Part shown: positions 45,307 to 55,149 of the stretch, piece after piece
Numbering within the stretch: position 1 is the stretch's first letter
Layout: each line of letters starts with the position of its first letter
Assembly: GCF_900100375.1 (NCBI RefSeq)
Contig: NZ_FNEZ01000009.1
Span: forward strand, 1-61,456
From: Flavobacterium noncentrifugens
GTDB taxonomy: Bacteria; Bacteroidota; Bacteroidia; Flavobacteriales; Flavobacteriaceae
Reading direction: 5' to 3'
DNA: 61,456 nucleotides
The notes under the pieces: model-generated
Databases searched by the model: none
What the model was told of the DNA's origin: nothing
Seen by the model: the letters and a program-made list of their open reading frames with translations, nothing else
Translations under genes and position numbers: made by a program

Positions 45307-47703
45307 TTATTCAGCCGTGATATGCAATTCCGTGAAATCTTTATCAATTACCAATGTTTCGCCGTCGAATGCAACCGTTTCAAACTCAGCACGCTCATTA
45401 TCAATGTAAATGCGTTTTACTTTAAACGGCAATCCATGCAGGTTGATTTTGTATTTTGAATAGGGAACGGTGAATTTTCCTTCATTAAATTGCTGGACCA
45501 CGAGTTGGTTTTCGCTTCCTTTAAAGGTAAATGTCGACAAGCTGTATCTTCCTTTATTGTAATCGTAACCATCCTGCGCGTCTTCATAAAGCATCGATTT
45601 TTCTTTTCCGATTTTGAAATAGACGTCAAGCGTAATTTCATCAAATTCCAATTCGCCCACATATTGCTGGACAGGATATTTCGGAATAATCGCGCCTTCT
45701 TTGATAAAAATCGGAATTTGATCGTAATCGGTTTTAACATACAATTCTTTCATTCCCGATACCAATTCTTCGGTCCAGTAGTTGTACCAGTTTCCTTTAG
45801 GAAGGTACATTCTGCGGCCTTGCGCGTTTGGTTCCAATATCGGGCAGACCAAAATCTGATTCCCAAAAATGAATTCGTCCGTTCTGTAATGCGTTTGCGG
45901 ATCTTCCTGGTCGAAATATACTAGAGGCTTCAGCATCGGAACACCGTCGTTAATGTATTCCCAGAACATTGTGTACAAATATGGCAGCAATCGGTAGCGC
46001 ATTTCGACGAATTTCCTCGTAATGTTAATGACTTCCGGATCGAAAGACCAAGGTTCCTGGTCGCCGTGATCGCCCGATGAGTGCGTCCTGCAAAATGGGT
46101 GAAACACGCCAAGCTGAATCCAGCGTGCATACAATTCGCCCGAAGGCTGTTCTGCAAATCCGCCAATATCAGAACCCGAAAAACCCATTCCCGACATCGA
46201 CATGCGCTGCATCTGAATGTTTGCGATCCATAAATGCTCCCATGACGCGACATTATCGCCGGTCCACGATGAAGTATATCGTTGTGCGCCGGAATACGCC
46301 GATCTTGTGATGATAAATGGCCTTTTCGGATACGCAAATTGCTTCACGCCTTCATAAGTCGCACGTGCCATTTGTGTTCCGTAAATGTTGTGTGCTTTTC
46401 TGTGGCTGCATGGGTTTCCGTCGTAATCGTGGCGTACATCAGGCGGGAAAGTCTTGCCTGGAACTTCCATGACGGCCGGTTCGTTCATATCGTTCCAAAC
46501 GCCTTTAACGCCAAAATCGGAGATCAGTTCTTTAAACAATCCGGCCCACCATTCGCGGACTGCCGGATTGGTATAATCGGGAAAATTGCATTCACCCGGC
46601 CATACTTTTCCTTTCATGTACGGGCCATCGGCGCGTTTGCAGAAATAATCTTTTTCAAGCGCTTCCTGATATACCCAGTAATCTTTATCGATTTTGATTC
46701 CGGGATCAATGATAACGACTGTTTTAAAACCGTCTTCGGCGAGTTCGGCAACCATTCGTTTCGGATCGGGGAAATATTCTTTGTTCCAGGTAAAGCACCT
46801 GAAACCTTCCATATAATCGATATCGAGATAAATCGCATCGCACGGAATCTTGAGTTCCCGGAATTTGCTCGTGATTTCCTTCACTTTGCTTTCCGGAAAA
46901 TAACTCCATTTGCATTGGTGGTAACCCAAAGCCCACAACGGTGGCAGTTCAGGTTTTCCTGTTAAATGTGTATAAGTTGTTATGACATCCGACATTTGCG
47001 GGCCATAAATAAAGTAATAATTCATTTCGCCGCCTTCTGCCCAAAAGCTGGTGACGTTTCGTCTTTCATGAGAAAAATCGAAAAAAGTACGGAACGTATT
47101 GTCGAAAAACACACCGTAAGATTGCTTGTTTTGAAGCCCGATGTAAAACGGAACGACTTTATACAACGGTTCCTGGTCTTTGTGAAACGCATATTGATCG
47201 GTAGCCCAATTCTCAACCCTTTTTCCTTTTAAGTTCAGGTGTGAAGCCTTGTCTCCCAGCCCGTAAATGCTTTCGCCATCTTTGGAAGTCTTGCTCATTT
47301 TGACGATATTCCCGCCAAACTGATAGCTTTCTTCCCAGTGAAATCCGAGTTCATCTTCGAGAATCGAATTGTCCTCAAGATCTGTGATGTCAATCCGCAA
47401 ATCGACTTTATGGATTTTAACAATGACTTTGTTAGTCGTTACGACGTAATTATCAGTTTCTTCTGTCAGTTCGAGAAAGTTGTAACCATGCGATTGCGTT
47501 TTATCGATCGCATACGAAAAGTCTTTGCTGAAATAGCCTTTTGTCGTATATCTAAAGCGAATCAGGCTGTCGCGAAGTACTGTAAGTTTCAGGATGACAT
47601 TGTTATCGGTATAAAAAAACACAGAATCAACATCTTTTTTTACTTCAACTATTTTCGATGGATATAAATCGCCTTTAAATTCGAGTTCTGTATTTGTGAT
47701 CAT
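45307..47703 (-). CDS. Glycoside hydrolase family 31 alpha-glucosidase
   Basis: 798 residues. N-terminal DUF4968-like beta domain, then the TIM barrel with the nucleophile motif WNDMNEP (aspartate near residue 405), FSGSDIGGFAEQ and RTHSSGDHGDQEPW, and C-terminal beta domains. This matches GH31 alpha-glucosidases/alpha-xylosidases, which release glucose from alpha-glucan ends. There is no signal peptide, so it acts in the cytosol. It is downstream of glgB, separated by a 204 bp gap with a palindromic repeat, so it may trim or turn over the alpha-glucan made by the cluster. Confidence 0.92.
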   Translation of the reverse strand: MITNTELEFKGDLYPSKIVEVKKDVDSVFFYTDNNVILKLTVLRDSLIRFRYTTKGYFSKDFSYAIDKTQSHGYNFLELTEETDNYVVTTNKVIVKIHKVDLRIDITDLEDNSILEDELGFHWEESYQFGGNIVKMSKTSKDGESIYGLGDKASHLNLKGKRVENWATDQYAFHKDQEPLYKVVPFYIGLQNKQSYGVFFDNTFRTFFDFSHERRNVTSFWAEGGEMNYYFIYGPQMSDVITTYTHLTGKPELPPLWALGYHQCKWSYFPESKVKEITSKFRELKIPCDAIYLDIDYMEGFRCFTWNKEYFPDPKRMVAELAEDGFKTVVIIDPGIKIDKDYWVYQEALEKDYFCKRADGPYMKGKVWPGECNFPDYTNPAVREWWAGLFKELISDFGVKGVWNDMNEPAVMEVPGKTFPPDVRHDYDGNPCSHRKAHNIYGTQMARATYEGVKQFAYPKRPFIITRSAYSGAQRYTSSWTGDNVASWEHLWIANIQMQRMSMSGMGFSGSDIGGFAEQPSGELYARWIQLGVFHPFCRTHSSGDHGDQEPWSFDPEVINITRKFVEMRYRLLPYLYTMFWEYINDGVPMLKPLVYFDQEDPQTHYRTDEFIFGNQILVCPILEPNAQGRRMYLPKGNWYNYWTEELVSGMKELYVKTDYDQIPIFIKEGAIIPKYPVQQYVGELEFDEITLDVYFKIGKEKSMLYEDAQDGYDYNKGRYSLSTFTFKGSENQLVVQQFNEGKFTVPYSKYKINLHGLPFKVKRIYIDNERAEFETVAFDGETLVIDKDFTELHITAE

Positions 47704-47827
47704 AATTATGGGGTTCTAATGAGCTAAAATGCATGATTGCAACGGTTCCAAACATACAAAATCCTGTGGTTTCTGAAAACGATTTCAGAAGTTTTTCACG
47801 CAAACGTTGTCGTAATGCTTTTAAAAA

Positions 47828-47896
47828 TTTAACCACGAATCACACAAATTTACACAAATTTAAAATTAGTGAGGATTCGTGTAATTTGTGGTTAAA
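47828..47896. repeat. Long imperfect palindrome between glgB and the GH31 gene
   Basis: TTTAACCACGAATCACAC... pairs with ...GTGTAATTTGTGGTTAAA over about 23 bp each side with few mismatches and an AT-rich loop. I recall similar arms in flavobacterial intergenic DNA, but this is unchecked. It lies in a 204 bp gap and could act as a bidirectional terminator or mRNA stabiliser. A smaller hairpin (CTGAAAACGATTTCAG) lies at 47773-47788. Confidence 0.6.
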
Positions 47897-47907
47897 AAAC
47901 GGTTTAT

Positions 47908-49812
47908 CTAAGACATTTTAAAAACGGTAACCGCCAATGGCGGTAAAACCAATTCAGCTGAAAACTCGCGTCCGTTCCAAGGTTCAGCTGCAATTTTGAT
48001 CGCTTTTGAATTCCCGATGCCGCTTCCGTTGTATTTGGTTTCGTCGCTGTTGAAAATCTGTGTAAGTTTTCCTTTTTTAGGCAATCCGATGCGGTAATTT
48101 TCGCGAACGACGGGCGTAAAATTCAATACAACGACTACATCTTCTTTTGGGTTGTTTCCTTTGCGGATGTAAGACATTACGGCATTCTGGTGATCAGAAT
48201 AATTAATCCATTCAAAACCGTCGGCGTTAAATTGCTTTTCGTATAAAGCCGGATAGGTTTTGTACAATTTGTTCAGATCGGTAATTAGTTTTTTGACGCC
48301 ATCGTGATACCCGAATTCCAGCAAGTGCCAATCAAGGCTGCCTTCGAAATTCCATTCCCTGCTTTGCCCGAATTCGGCACCCATGAACAACAATTTTGTT
48401 CCCGGGTGCGTAAACATGTAGCCGTAAAGCAATCTTAAATTCGCAAATTTCTGCCATTCGTCGCCCGGCATTCTGCCTGCAATTGACTTCTTTCCATACA
48501 CAACTTCATCATGCGACAACGGCAACATAAAGTTCTCACTAAATGCGTAGGTCATCGAAAATGTCAGGTCGTTTTGGTGGTATTTTCGGTAAACCGGTTC
48601 TTTTTGGAAATACTGTAGTGTATCGTGCATCCAACCCATCATCCATTTCATCCCGAAACCGAGTCCGCCTAAAAATGTCGGGCGCGAAACCATCGGAAAA
48701 GACGTGCTTTCTTCAGCAATAGTTTGGACGCCATCAAAATTGGAATACACGGCTTCATTAAAATCTTTAAGGAAACTGATCGTATCGAGGTTTTCGCGGC
48801 CTCCGAAAATATTCGGTTCCCATTCGCCGTCTTTTCTGGAATAATCAAGATACAGCATCGAAGCGACTGCATCCACACGCAAACCGTCGGCGTGATAATG
48901 CTGAAGCCAGAAGATCGCGTTGCTGATCAAAAAGGAACGCACTTCGTTTCGTCCATAGTTGAAAACCAAGCTTTTCCAGTCAGGATGATAGCCTTTTCGC
49001 ATGTCGGGATGTTCGTACAAATTTGAACCGTCGAAAAATCCCAAACCATGTGCGTCGCTTGGAAAATGTGACGGAACCCAGTCTAAAATGACCCCGATTC
49101 CGGCTTGGTGTAATTTGTCGACTAAAAACATAAAATCCTGCGGTTTCCCAAAACGCGACGTTGGCGCAAAATAGCCTACCAGTTGGTAACCCCAGGACGG
49201 ATCGTATGGATATTCCATGATCGGCATGAATTCAACATGTGTGAATCCCGTTTCTTTGATGTAGTTTACGAGTTCTTCGGCAAGTTCTAAATAGGTAAAG
49301 AATTTGCCTTCGGCGTTTCTTTTCCAGGAACCCAAATGCACTTCATAAACAGAATAGGGTTTGTCGAGCGCGTTTGTTTCGCGGCGCTTTTCCATCCAAT
49401 CTTTGTCGGACCATTTGTATTCGAGATCCCAAACGACAGAAGCTGTTTGCGGTGGATGTTCGCAGTATAACGCAAATGGATCGGCTTTTTCGGTAATAAC
49501 ACCGTTGTTATTTGATTGGATTTTGTATTTGTAAACCGCGCCTTTTTCGATTCCTGGAATAAAGCCTTCCCAGATGCCGCTTCCATCCCAGCGCACGAAC
49601 AACTGATGTTCGCCCTGAATCCAGTAATTGAAATCGCCTACGACAGAAACCGAGCGTGCAGATGGCGCCCAGACTGCGAAATAGGTTCCTTTGACGCCAT
49701 CAACTTCTATGAGGTGCGCACCTAGTTTTTCGTAGAGGCGGAAATGTTTTCCAGCTTTAAAAAGGTTGATGTCGAAATCGGTGAAAAGTGAATGTGATAT
49801 GGTTTGATTCAT
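47908..49812 (-). CDS. glgB: 1,4-alpha-glucan branching enzyme
   Basis: 634 residues. An N-terminal CBM48 domain (GTYFAVWAPSARSVSVVGDF) precedes the GH13 barrel: DWVPSHFP, LRVDAVASM (nucleophile aspartate near residue 314), IAEESTSFP (glutamate near 367) and LPLSHDEVVYGK. The 53-residue gap between the two catalytic residues equals that in E. coli GlgB. It introduces alpha-1,6 branches. With GlgE and maltokinase upstream, its substrate should be the maltosyl polymer. It starts about 33 bp before the RCC1 gene's stop region, on the same strand. No N-terminal export signal; cytosolic. Confidence 0.95.
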   Translation of the reverse strand: MNQTISHSLFTDFDINLFKAGKHFRLYEKLGAHLIEVDGVKGTYFAVWAPSARSVSVVGDFNYWIQGEHQLFVRWDGSGIWEGFIPGIEKGAVYKYKIQSNNNGVITEKADPFALYCEHPPQTASVVWDLEYKWSDKDWMEKRRETNALDKPYSVYEVHLGSWKRNAEGKFFTYLELAEELVNYIKETGFTHVEFMPIMEYPYDPSWGYQLVGYFAPTSRFGKPQDFMFLVDKLHQAGIGVILDWVPSHFPSDAHGLGFFDGSNLYEHPDMRKGYHPDWKSLVFNYGRNEVRSFLISNAIFWLQHYHADGLRVDAVASMLYLDYSRKDGEWEPNIFGGRENLDTISFLKDFNEAVYSNFDGVQTIAEESTSFPMVSRPTFLGGLGFGMKWMMGWMHDTLQYFQKEPVYRKYHQNDLTFSMTYAFSENFMLPLSHDEVVYGKKSIAGRMPGDEWQKFANLRLLYGYMFTHPGTKLLFMGAEFGQSREWNFEGSLDWHLLEFGYHDGVKKLITDLNKLYKTYPALYEKQFNADGFEWINYSDHQNAVMSYIRKGNNPKEDVVVVLNFTPVVRENYRIGLPKKGKLTQIFNSDETKYNGSGIGNSKAIKIAAEPWNGREFSAELVLPPLAVTVFKMS

Positions 49813-49844
49813 CAGTTGTATTTTTTGCGCTTGTATATATCGAG

Positions 49845-51206
49845 TTATAGTTTGATTATTTTTTGGATGAAAGTTTCAGCTCCTGAAAAGGTTTGTAAAA
49901 TGTAAACGCCTTTTTGTAATGCTGTGATATTTATTTGGGATATATTTCCGGCATTGCTGACTACTTTCTTTCCTGATAAGTCTGAGATCATAAAACCATC
50001 TATAGTTTTGGATTGAACATTTTGAATGTAAATAACATCATTTGCTGGATTCGGATAAACTACAAATGTGTTTTCTGTAGTAAAGCCTTGATCAGACAAG
50101 CTACAAACACCTGTAATTAACGTTGGAACATTAATATCTGTCGTAGTATTGTTACCAACCTGATTGAAAATATTCCAGCCCCAGCCGTATAATGTTCCAT
50201 CGGTTTTCAATGCAAAAACGTGCGCATTTCCCGGAAAAACAGATTGCCAGTCATTCGCAGTACCAACCTGAATTGGAAACGGATTGTTTGTGAAATTGCC
50301 ATTTCCAAGTGCTCCAAACATATTGAAGCCCCAGGTCCACAAAGTTCCGTCAGATTTAACAGCAACCGATGACCCGGCTGTAGCCGCAGCAATTTCCCAG
50401 TCGGTGTCTGATCCAATTTGCGTTGGAAGCGTACTGCTTATGAAAGTGCCATTTCCCAACTCGCCGTTAACGTTATCTCCCCACGACCATATAGTACCAT
50501 CTGTCTTTTGAGCGATGGCAAATGAAGAGTCAAGGGAAATCGATTTCCAGTCGTTATCGTTGTTGACCTGCCTTGGAAACAAGTTATCTCCTGGAGTCGC
50601 GTTGCCAAGCGCGGGACCATTTCCCCATATCCATAAAGTACCATTGGTTTTAATAGCGCTGATGTTATTTTGGCCTGCTTCAAAAGATTTCCAGTCGGTG
50701 TCGTGTCCTATTTGTTCAGGAAGAAGGTTGCCTGCTAAAGTACCGTTTCCAAACTGGCCCGAGTTGTTTCCACCCCAGACCCATAACGTGCCATCGTTTT
50801 TTAAAGCGACCGTATATCTAAAACTTGCATCGACTGCAACCCAGTTGGTTTCGTGGCCGACCTGTATCGGAATTGAACTTGAAGTTGCTGTTCCATCACC
50901 CAATTGCCCATACTCATTATTGCCCCAAGCCCACAAAGTTCCGTCATTTTTAATCCCGGCGTTGTGGTATGAGGATCCGGAGGTTAATGTCTTCCAATTG
51001 TTCTCAACACCAATCTGTGTTGGCAAATTCAAAGGTTCCTGGGAGCCGTTTCCCAAAAGACCAGAATTGTTATTTCCCCAGCCCCATAAAGTTCCGTCGG
51101 ATTTTAACGCTAGCGTATGCTGATAACCTGGAGCGATGGATTCAAAGCATTGTGCCCGTGTGTATCCGGATATTAAAATTAGGAAGAGCGGAATAATTTT
51201 TTTCAT
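49845..51206 (-). CDS. RCC1-repeat T9SS cargo protein inserted in the glg cluster
   Basis: 453 residues. Signal peptide MKKIIPLFLILISGYTRAQ; about seven RCC1/BNR-like repeats of about 51 residues (KSDGTLWGWGNNNSGLLGNG, KNDGTLWAWGNNEYGQLGDG), which build a beta-propeller; then a type A T9SS sorting domain (VVYPNPANDVIYIQ, LQKGVYILQTF, ending KIIKL). It should be secreted. Nothing links it to glycogen. It sits between maltokinase and glgB, with a 306 bp gap on the upstream side that holds the dispersed repeat element, so it may be a later insertion into an older operon. Confidence 0.9.
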   Translation of the reverse strand: MKKIIPLFLILISGYTRAQCFESIAPGYQHTLALKSDGTLWGWGNNNSGLLGNGSQEPLNLPTQIGVENNWKTLTSGSSYHNAGIKNDGTLWAWGNNEYGQLGDGTATSSSIPIQVGHETNWVAVDASFRYTVALKNDGTLWVWGGNNSGQFGNGTLAGNLLPEQIGHDTDWKSFEAGQNNISAIKTNGTLWIWGNGPALGNATPGDNLFPRQVNNDNDWKSISLDSSFAIAQKTDGTIWSWGDNVNGELGNGTFISSTLPTQIGSDTDWEIAAATAGSSVAVKSDGTLWTWGFNMFGALGNGNFTNNPFPIQVGTANDWQSVFPGNAHVFALKTDGTLYGWGWNIFNQVGNNTTTDINVPTLITGVCSLSDQGFTTENTFVVYPNPANDVIYIQNVQSKTIDGFMISDLSGKKVVSNAGNISQINITALQKGVYILQTFSGAETFIQKIIKL

Positions 51207-51409
51207 TTGGTTGCTGTGTTATTGTTTTAATTTATTGAATGCTGTGAAATTTTAGCTCCAATTTTCAATATTTTTCAATTGGCTCCGATATGTCGAAACA
51301 AAGAAATATAGTTGAGAACCAATGAACAAGCATCGATAAACTGACACATGAAACTGCTCCTTATTCGAATCATTTTATGCATTTGGACAATGTTCTTTTT
51401 AATTAAATG

Positions 51410-51488
51410 CCCTAGCCCTGATGGAAGCGGCATCCTTTTGTGGAGCGCAGCAAAGCAAAAGATAAAGCGGACAGCAGGAAAGGGCTCC
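51410..51488 (-). repeat. Dispersed structured intergenic repeat, copy 2
   Basis: 79 nt on the minus strand: GGAGC at 51484-51488 to GGGCTAGGG at 51410-51418. It shares ordered blocks with copy 1 at 17209-17290, including the inner ATCTTTT / CAAAAGGAT stem that pairs over 7-8 bp. The rest of the 51207-51512 gap shows no gene. Confidence 0.7.
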
Positions 51489-51512
51489 TGATTATAAATC
51501 ACTTAATTGATA

Positions 51513-53144
51513 TTATTGCTTAAATTCCATAATACTCGAAATTCCAGTGAGCGGAATCACAGCCCAGCGTGGGCGCGAGTTGAGTTCATATCCAAGTTCG
51601 TAAACCGCTTTTTCCAGAATGCAATATTTGAGTAAAAAGTCGATTTCTTTTCTATAACCAATGTTTAAATTTCCGGCCTGTGCGACTTCAGTATACGTTT
51701 GGATGAACACGCCGACGAAATATTTGAACAGGATTTCCCCGGCCTGGAACAGTTCTTTCTGGTCGTATGGATATTTGTCTTTGTTGTTAAAAATCGTCGC
51801 ATAAATTGAATAATGGAACGAGCGGAACATGCCGGCCACATCTTTCAATGGCGGCTGCTTCACTTTTCGATCGCGGATCGTACTTTCAGGCTCTCCTTCA
51901 AAATCCAGCAAATAAAAGTCGTCGCCATTCACCAAAACCTGCCCTAAATGGTAATCACCGTGAATCCTGATGCGTTCCGATTTCATCTTTGTCCAGTCGA
52001 AATCGAGGAATAATTTACGGATTTCCTTTTTGTTGTCAAGAAATTGATTTGCAAGTTCAAGCGCAAGCCCGTCGAGTTTGTGCAGATTATTTTCGAGTAT
52101 GTTTAAGCGGTTTTGAAACTGATAGGTCAGGCGATTTTTGAGCCAAACGGTATAATCGCCGTTGTAAGTCGTTGGCGTAAAAGCCGTATCGTGAATATCG
52201 CTTCCAAGGGCGATGTGCATTTCTGCGGTACGCGTGGCTAAAGTATGCATTCGCATGAAAATGCTCAATCCCGCCCAATCAATTATTTCGTGCGGCACTT
52301 CGTTGATTTTCAGTCTTTTGAACAAGTCAATATCAGGTAGTTTCGCAACTTTTATTTTCTTGGTTTTGAGGTTATCGAAAACACGGTCAACTTCTTCAAG
52401 CATAAATTGCCAGGCATCGCCCTGGTTTGGAACGAGTTCCTGCATGAGTCCAAGCGTCATATTTCCTTCGGATAAATTCACGCTGATGCTGCCTTTGTAA
52501 GCGGGCGAGCTTTTGAAATCCATGCGTTCGGTTAAGAAGCGGCTGATTTCATAATCCGGGTTGGTGCTCATATAAATGCGTCGGAAGATCTTTAAGACTA
52601 AAGTTCCGTTGTAAATGATCGATGTATTGCTTTGCTCAACACCCATGAATTTCGAACTCACATATTCGGTTTCTTCGAGCTTTTCGCCGCGGTGGAATTT
52701 AACTTTATGGTCTTTTGTTTTTTCACTTACAATTTTATCAAACAGCAGTTTACGGAAATCTTCCTGATGCAAAGCATCAACTAAAAAACCTTCCTGTCCG
52801 TTCATTTTTACAGGAGCAATGATGGTATTCGTATCAAGCTCTTCTTCCGACATGAATGAAATTGGCATGAAATAATGCTGGTAAAAAGCTTCCTTGAAAT
52901 TCACTTCCAGCAACACACCGAAATAGGTATTTTTCTTTGAGGTAATTTTGAAAGAATCTACGATCTCAATATACTTTAATGTGCTGGCTTTTCCGCCATA
53001 CCAACGCTTGTTGACAATGTATTGCTCTAAAATATCAGATGAAAATATCTTGACAAATTCAGGATCTTCAAGGGCATTTTTCCAGTCGGTTTTAAATACA
53101 AACGGATTTTGGAATCCATCCTCATTGATTTTATTTTCTATCAT
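51513..53144 (-). CDS. Maltokinase (Pep2-like), forms maltose-1-phosphate
   Basis: 543 residues. The N-terminal cap begins with YIVNKRWYGGKASTLKYIEI, as in actinobacterial Pep2 (Mak), and the kinase core has HGDYHLGQVL (catalytic loop, near residue 395) and LLDFEGEPESTIRDRKVKQ. It should phosphorylate maltose with ATP to give maltose 1-phosphate for GlgE. It overlaps glgE by 4 bp (ATGA), proof of translational coupling. It is not fused to a trehalose synthase, and no TreS gene is visible. Confidence 0.88.
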   Translation of the reverse strand: MIENKINEDGFQNPFVFKTDWKNALEDPEFVKIFSSDILEQYIVNKRWYGGKASTLKYIEIVDSFKITSKKNTYFGVLLEVNFKEAFYQHYFMPISFMSEEELDTNTIIAPVKMNGQEGFLVDALHQEDFRKLLFDKIVSEKTKDHKVKFHRGEKLEETEYVSSKFMGVEQSNTSIIYNGTLVLKIFRRIYMSTNPDYEISRFLTERMDFKSSPAYKGSISVNLSEGNMTLGLMQELVPNQGDAWQFMLEEVDRVFDNLKTKKIKVAKLPDIDLFKRLKINEVPHEIIDWAGLSIFMRMHTLATRTAEMHIALGSDIHDTAFTPTTYNGDYTVWLKNRLTYQFQNRLNILENNLHKLDGLALELANQFLDNKKEIRKLFLDFDWTKMKSERIRIHGDYHLGQVLVNGDDFYLLDFEGEPESTIRDRKVKQPPLKDVAGMFRSFHYSIYATIFNNKDKYPYDQKELFQAGEILFKYFVGVFIQTYTEVAQAGNLNIGYRKEIDFLLKYCILEKAVYELGYELNSRPRWAVIPLTGISSIMEFKQ

Positions 53145-55075
53145 TGCCTTTGAATTTTAAACAAGTGAAACGGAAGTGCCGGGTGCAATTCGACAAAATT
53201 CCATTCTTTATCCCAAATGTAACTGTTTCCGGTGATTAAATCATGAACTCTTATGGGTTGGTTTCCAATAGATTTTAATGGCAGGCGAACAGTCGCTTGT
53301 TTCGGGTAATAAGGATCCAGGCTAACAATCATTAATGTTTCATCTTCCTTATCATCATCATATTTATAATACGCAATGACCTGGTCACTTGTCGTGTCGC
53401 AGAATACGATATTGTTAGTTTGTTGCAATGAAGGACGTTCTTTCCTGATGTGGTTCAGTCGCGAAATCACGGTGGTCAGTTTATTTGTTTTATTCCAATC
53501 CCATTTGATGAATTCGTATTTTTCAGAATCGAGGTATTCCTCTTTTCCTGGTATTGCTGCCGAAACCATGTATTCGAAAACCGGCCCGTAAATCCCGACA
53601 CTCGAACTCAGCGTTGCTGCTAAAAAATATTTTTGCAAATGCACCGCTTCGTTGCTGCCTTGAAGCGCATACGGATTGATATCAGGCGTATTCGGCCAGA
53701 AATTCGGGCGGTAAAATTCTTTTTGTTCCGTCTGGGTAAGTTCGGTGACGTATTCAATGAGTTCCTTTTTGGAATTCCGCCAGGTGAAATAAGTGTATGA
53801 TTGCGAAAAGCCTTGTTTGGCCAGCTCATTCATGATTTTAGGACGCGTAAAAGCTTCGGCCAAAAACAACACATCGGGATGTTTTTTTTTGATTTCGGCG
53901 ATTAGCCAGCCCCAGAAATAAAACGGCTTTGTATGCGGATTGTCTACACGGAAAATATGGATTCCGCATTCTTCGATCCAGAATAATGCTACGTCTAAAA
54001 GTTCTTTCCAGAGGTTTTTCCAATCTGTGCTTTCAAAATAAATCGGTTGGATGTCCTGGTATTTTTTTGGCGGATTCTCGGCATATTGCACTGTTCCGTC
54101 CGGACGCCATTTGAACCATTGTGGAAAATCTTTTACATACGGATGATCGGGCGCAGCCTGCAAAGCATAATCCATCGCCACTTCAATGCCGAGTTCCTTT
54201 GCTTTGTTGACCAATGCTTTAAAATCGTCAATCGTTCCGAGTTCAGGATGTGTCGATTTGTGCCCGCCATATTGTGATCCGATTCCCCATGGCGAACCCA
54301 CATCGCCTTTCAGCGCGTTCGTTGCATTGTTTTTTCCTTTGCGGTTGACTTCCCCTATAGGATGGATCGGCGGAAAATACAACGTGTCAAAACCCATCGA
54401 AGCCACTCTTGGCAATAAGCGTTCACAGTCTTTAAAAGTACCGTGCTTGCCGTCGATTTCTGAAGCCGAGCGTGGGAAAAATTCATACCAAGTACTGAAT
54501 AAAGCTTTCGGCCTATCTACGTAAACCTTCAACGCAATCGATTGATTGGCGAGATAACGGACAGGATATTTTTTGAAGATTGCTGTCAATTCGTGCGACA
54601 TTGCCGTTTCAATAGCTTTGTCATAGTCTTTTTCGTTTGCAAATGATTTGGCGGCGGTTTTAAGATAAGCGGCTTCTAGTTTATCGGCACTTTTTAAAAT
54701 TGCATTGACATACTCTGCACCTTCAAGCAATTCTGATTTTACATGCTGGTTGTCCTGGATCTTTCGTTCGGTGCCGTGTTGCCAGTTCAATGCATAATCG
54801 ACCCAACCTTCAACAAAATAAGTATAATGGCCTTGTTTTTCAACTTTGAATTCGGCTGTCCAAGCATCATTTTCAGTGGCTTGCATCCGCACTTCCTGCC
54901 AATTGTCATCGTTCTCATGTTTGAATTTGACGCAGCATTCGATGACATCGTGCCCATCTGAAAAAACATCTGCAGTAACAGTAACGGTTTGGCCTGTAAT
55001 TCTCTTGATAAAAAAAGCGCCGCTGTCGAGTTGCGGTAAAACGTTTTCAATAACTATTCGGGTTTGATTCTGCAT
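53141..55075 (-). CDS. glgE: Maltose-1-phosphate maltosyltransferase GlgE
   Basis: 644 residues. GH13 family 3 enzyme: an N-terminal beta domain, then the barrel with ENPPKKYQDIQPIYFES, FRVDNPHTKP (nucleophile D near 378), FLAEAFTRPK (acid E near 407) and NTPDINPY (D near 464). The 29-residue distance between nucleophile and acid matches the Streptomyces enzyme. It adds maltosyl units from maltose-1-phosphate to alpha-1,4-glucan. No signal peptide. It is first in the glucan operon, 75 bp from the divergent hydrolase gene. Confidence 0.95.
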   Translation of the reverse strand: MQNQTRIVIENVLPQLDSGAFFIKRITGQTVTVTADVFSDGHDVIECCVKFKHENDDNWQEVRMQATENDAWTAEFKVEKQGHYTYFVEGWVDYALNWQHGTERKIQDNQHVKSELLEGAEYVNAILKSADKLEAAYLKTAAKSFANEKDYDKAIETAMSHELTAIFKKYPVRYLANQSIALKVYVDRPKALFSTWYEFFPRSASEIDGKHGTFKDCERLLPRVASMGFDTLYFPPIHPIGEVNRKGKNNATNALKGDVGSPWGIGSQYGGHKSTHPELGTIDDFKALVNKAKELGIEVAMDYALQAAPDHPYVKDFPQWFKWRPDGTVQYAENPPKKYQDIQPIYFESTDWKNLWKELLDVALFWIEECGIHIFRVDNPHTKPFYFWGWLIAEIKKKHPDVLFLAEAFTRPKIMNELAKQGFSQSYTYFTWRNSKKELIEYVTELTQTEQKEFYRPNFWPNTPDINPYALQGSNEAVHLQKYFLAATLSSSVGIYGPVFEYMVSAAIPGKEEYLDSEKYEFIKWDWNKTNKLTTVISRLNHIRKERPSLQQTNNIVFCDTTSDQVIAYYKYDDDKEDETLMIVSLDPYYPKQATVRLPLKSIGNQPIRVHDLITGNSYIWDKEWNFVELHPALPFHLFKIQRQ

Positions 55076-55149
55076 TTTATGTTTTATTTATGACTTCTAA
55101 ATTTAATAAAATTTGCATAAAATAATAACTTGCATGGAAAATTAGTGAA

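Noticed and set aside
53376..54524. Plus-strand frames in the glgE region
   Set aside because: They are antisense to motifs that are clearly GlgE on the minus strand and have no initiation signals or domains.
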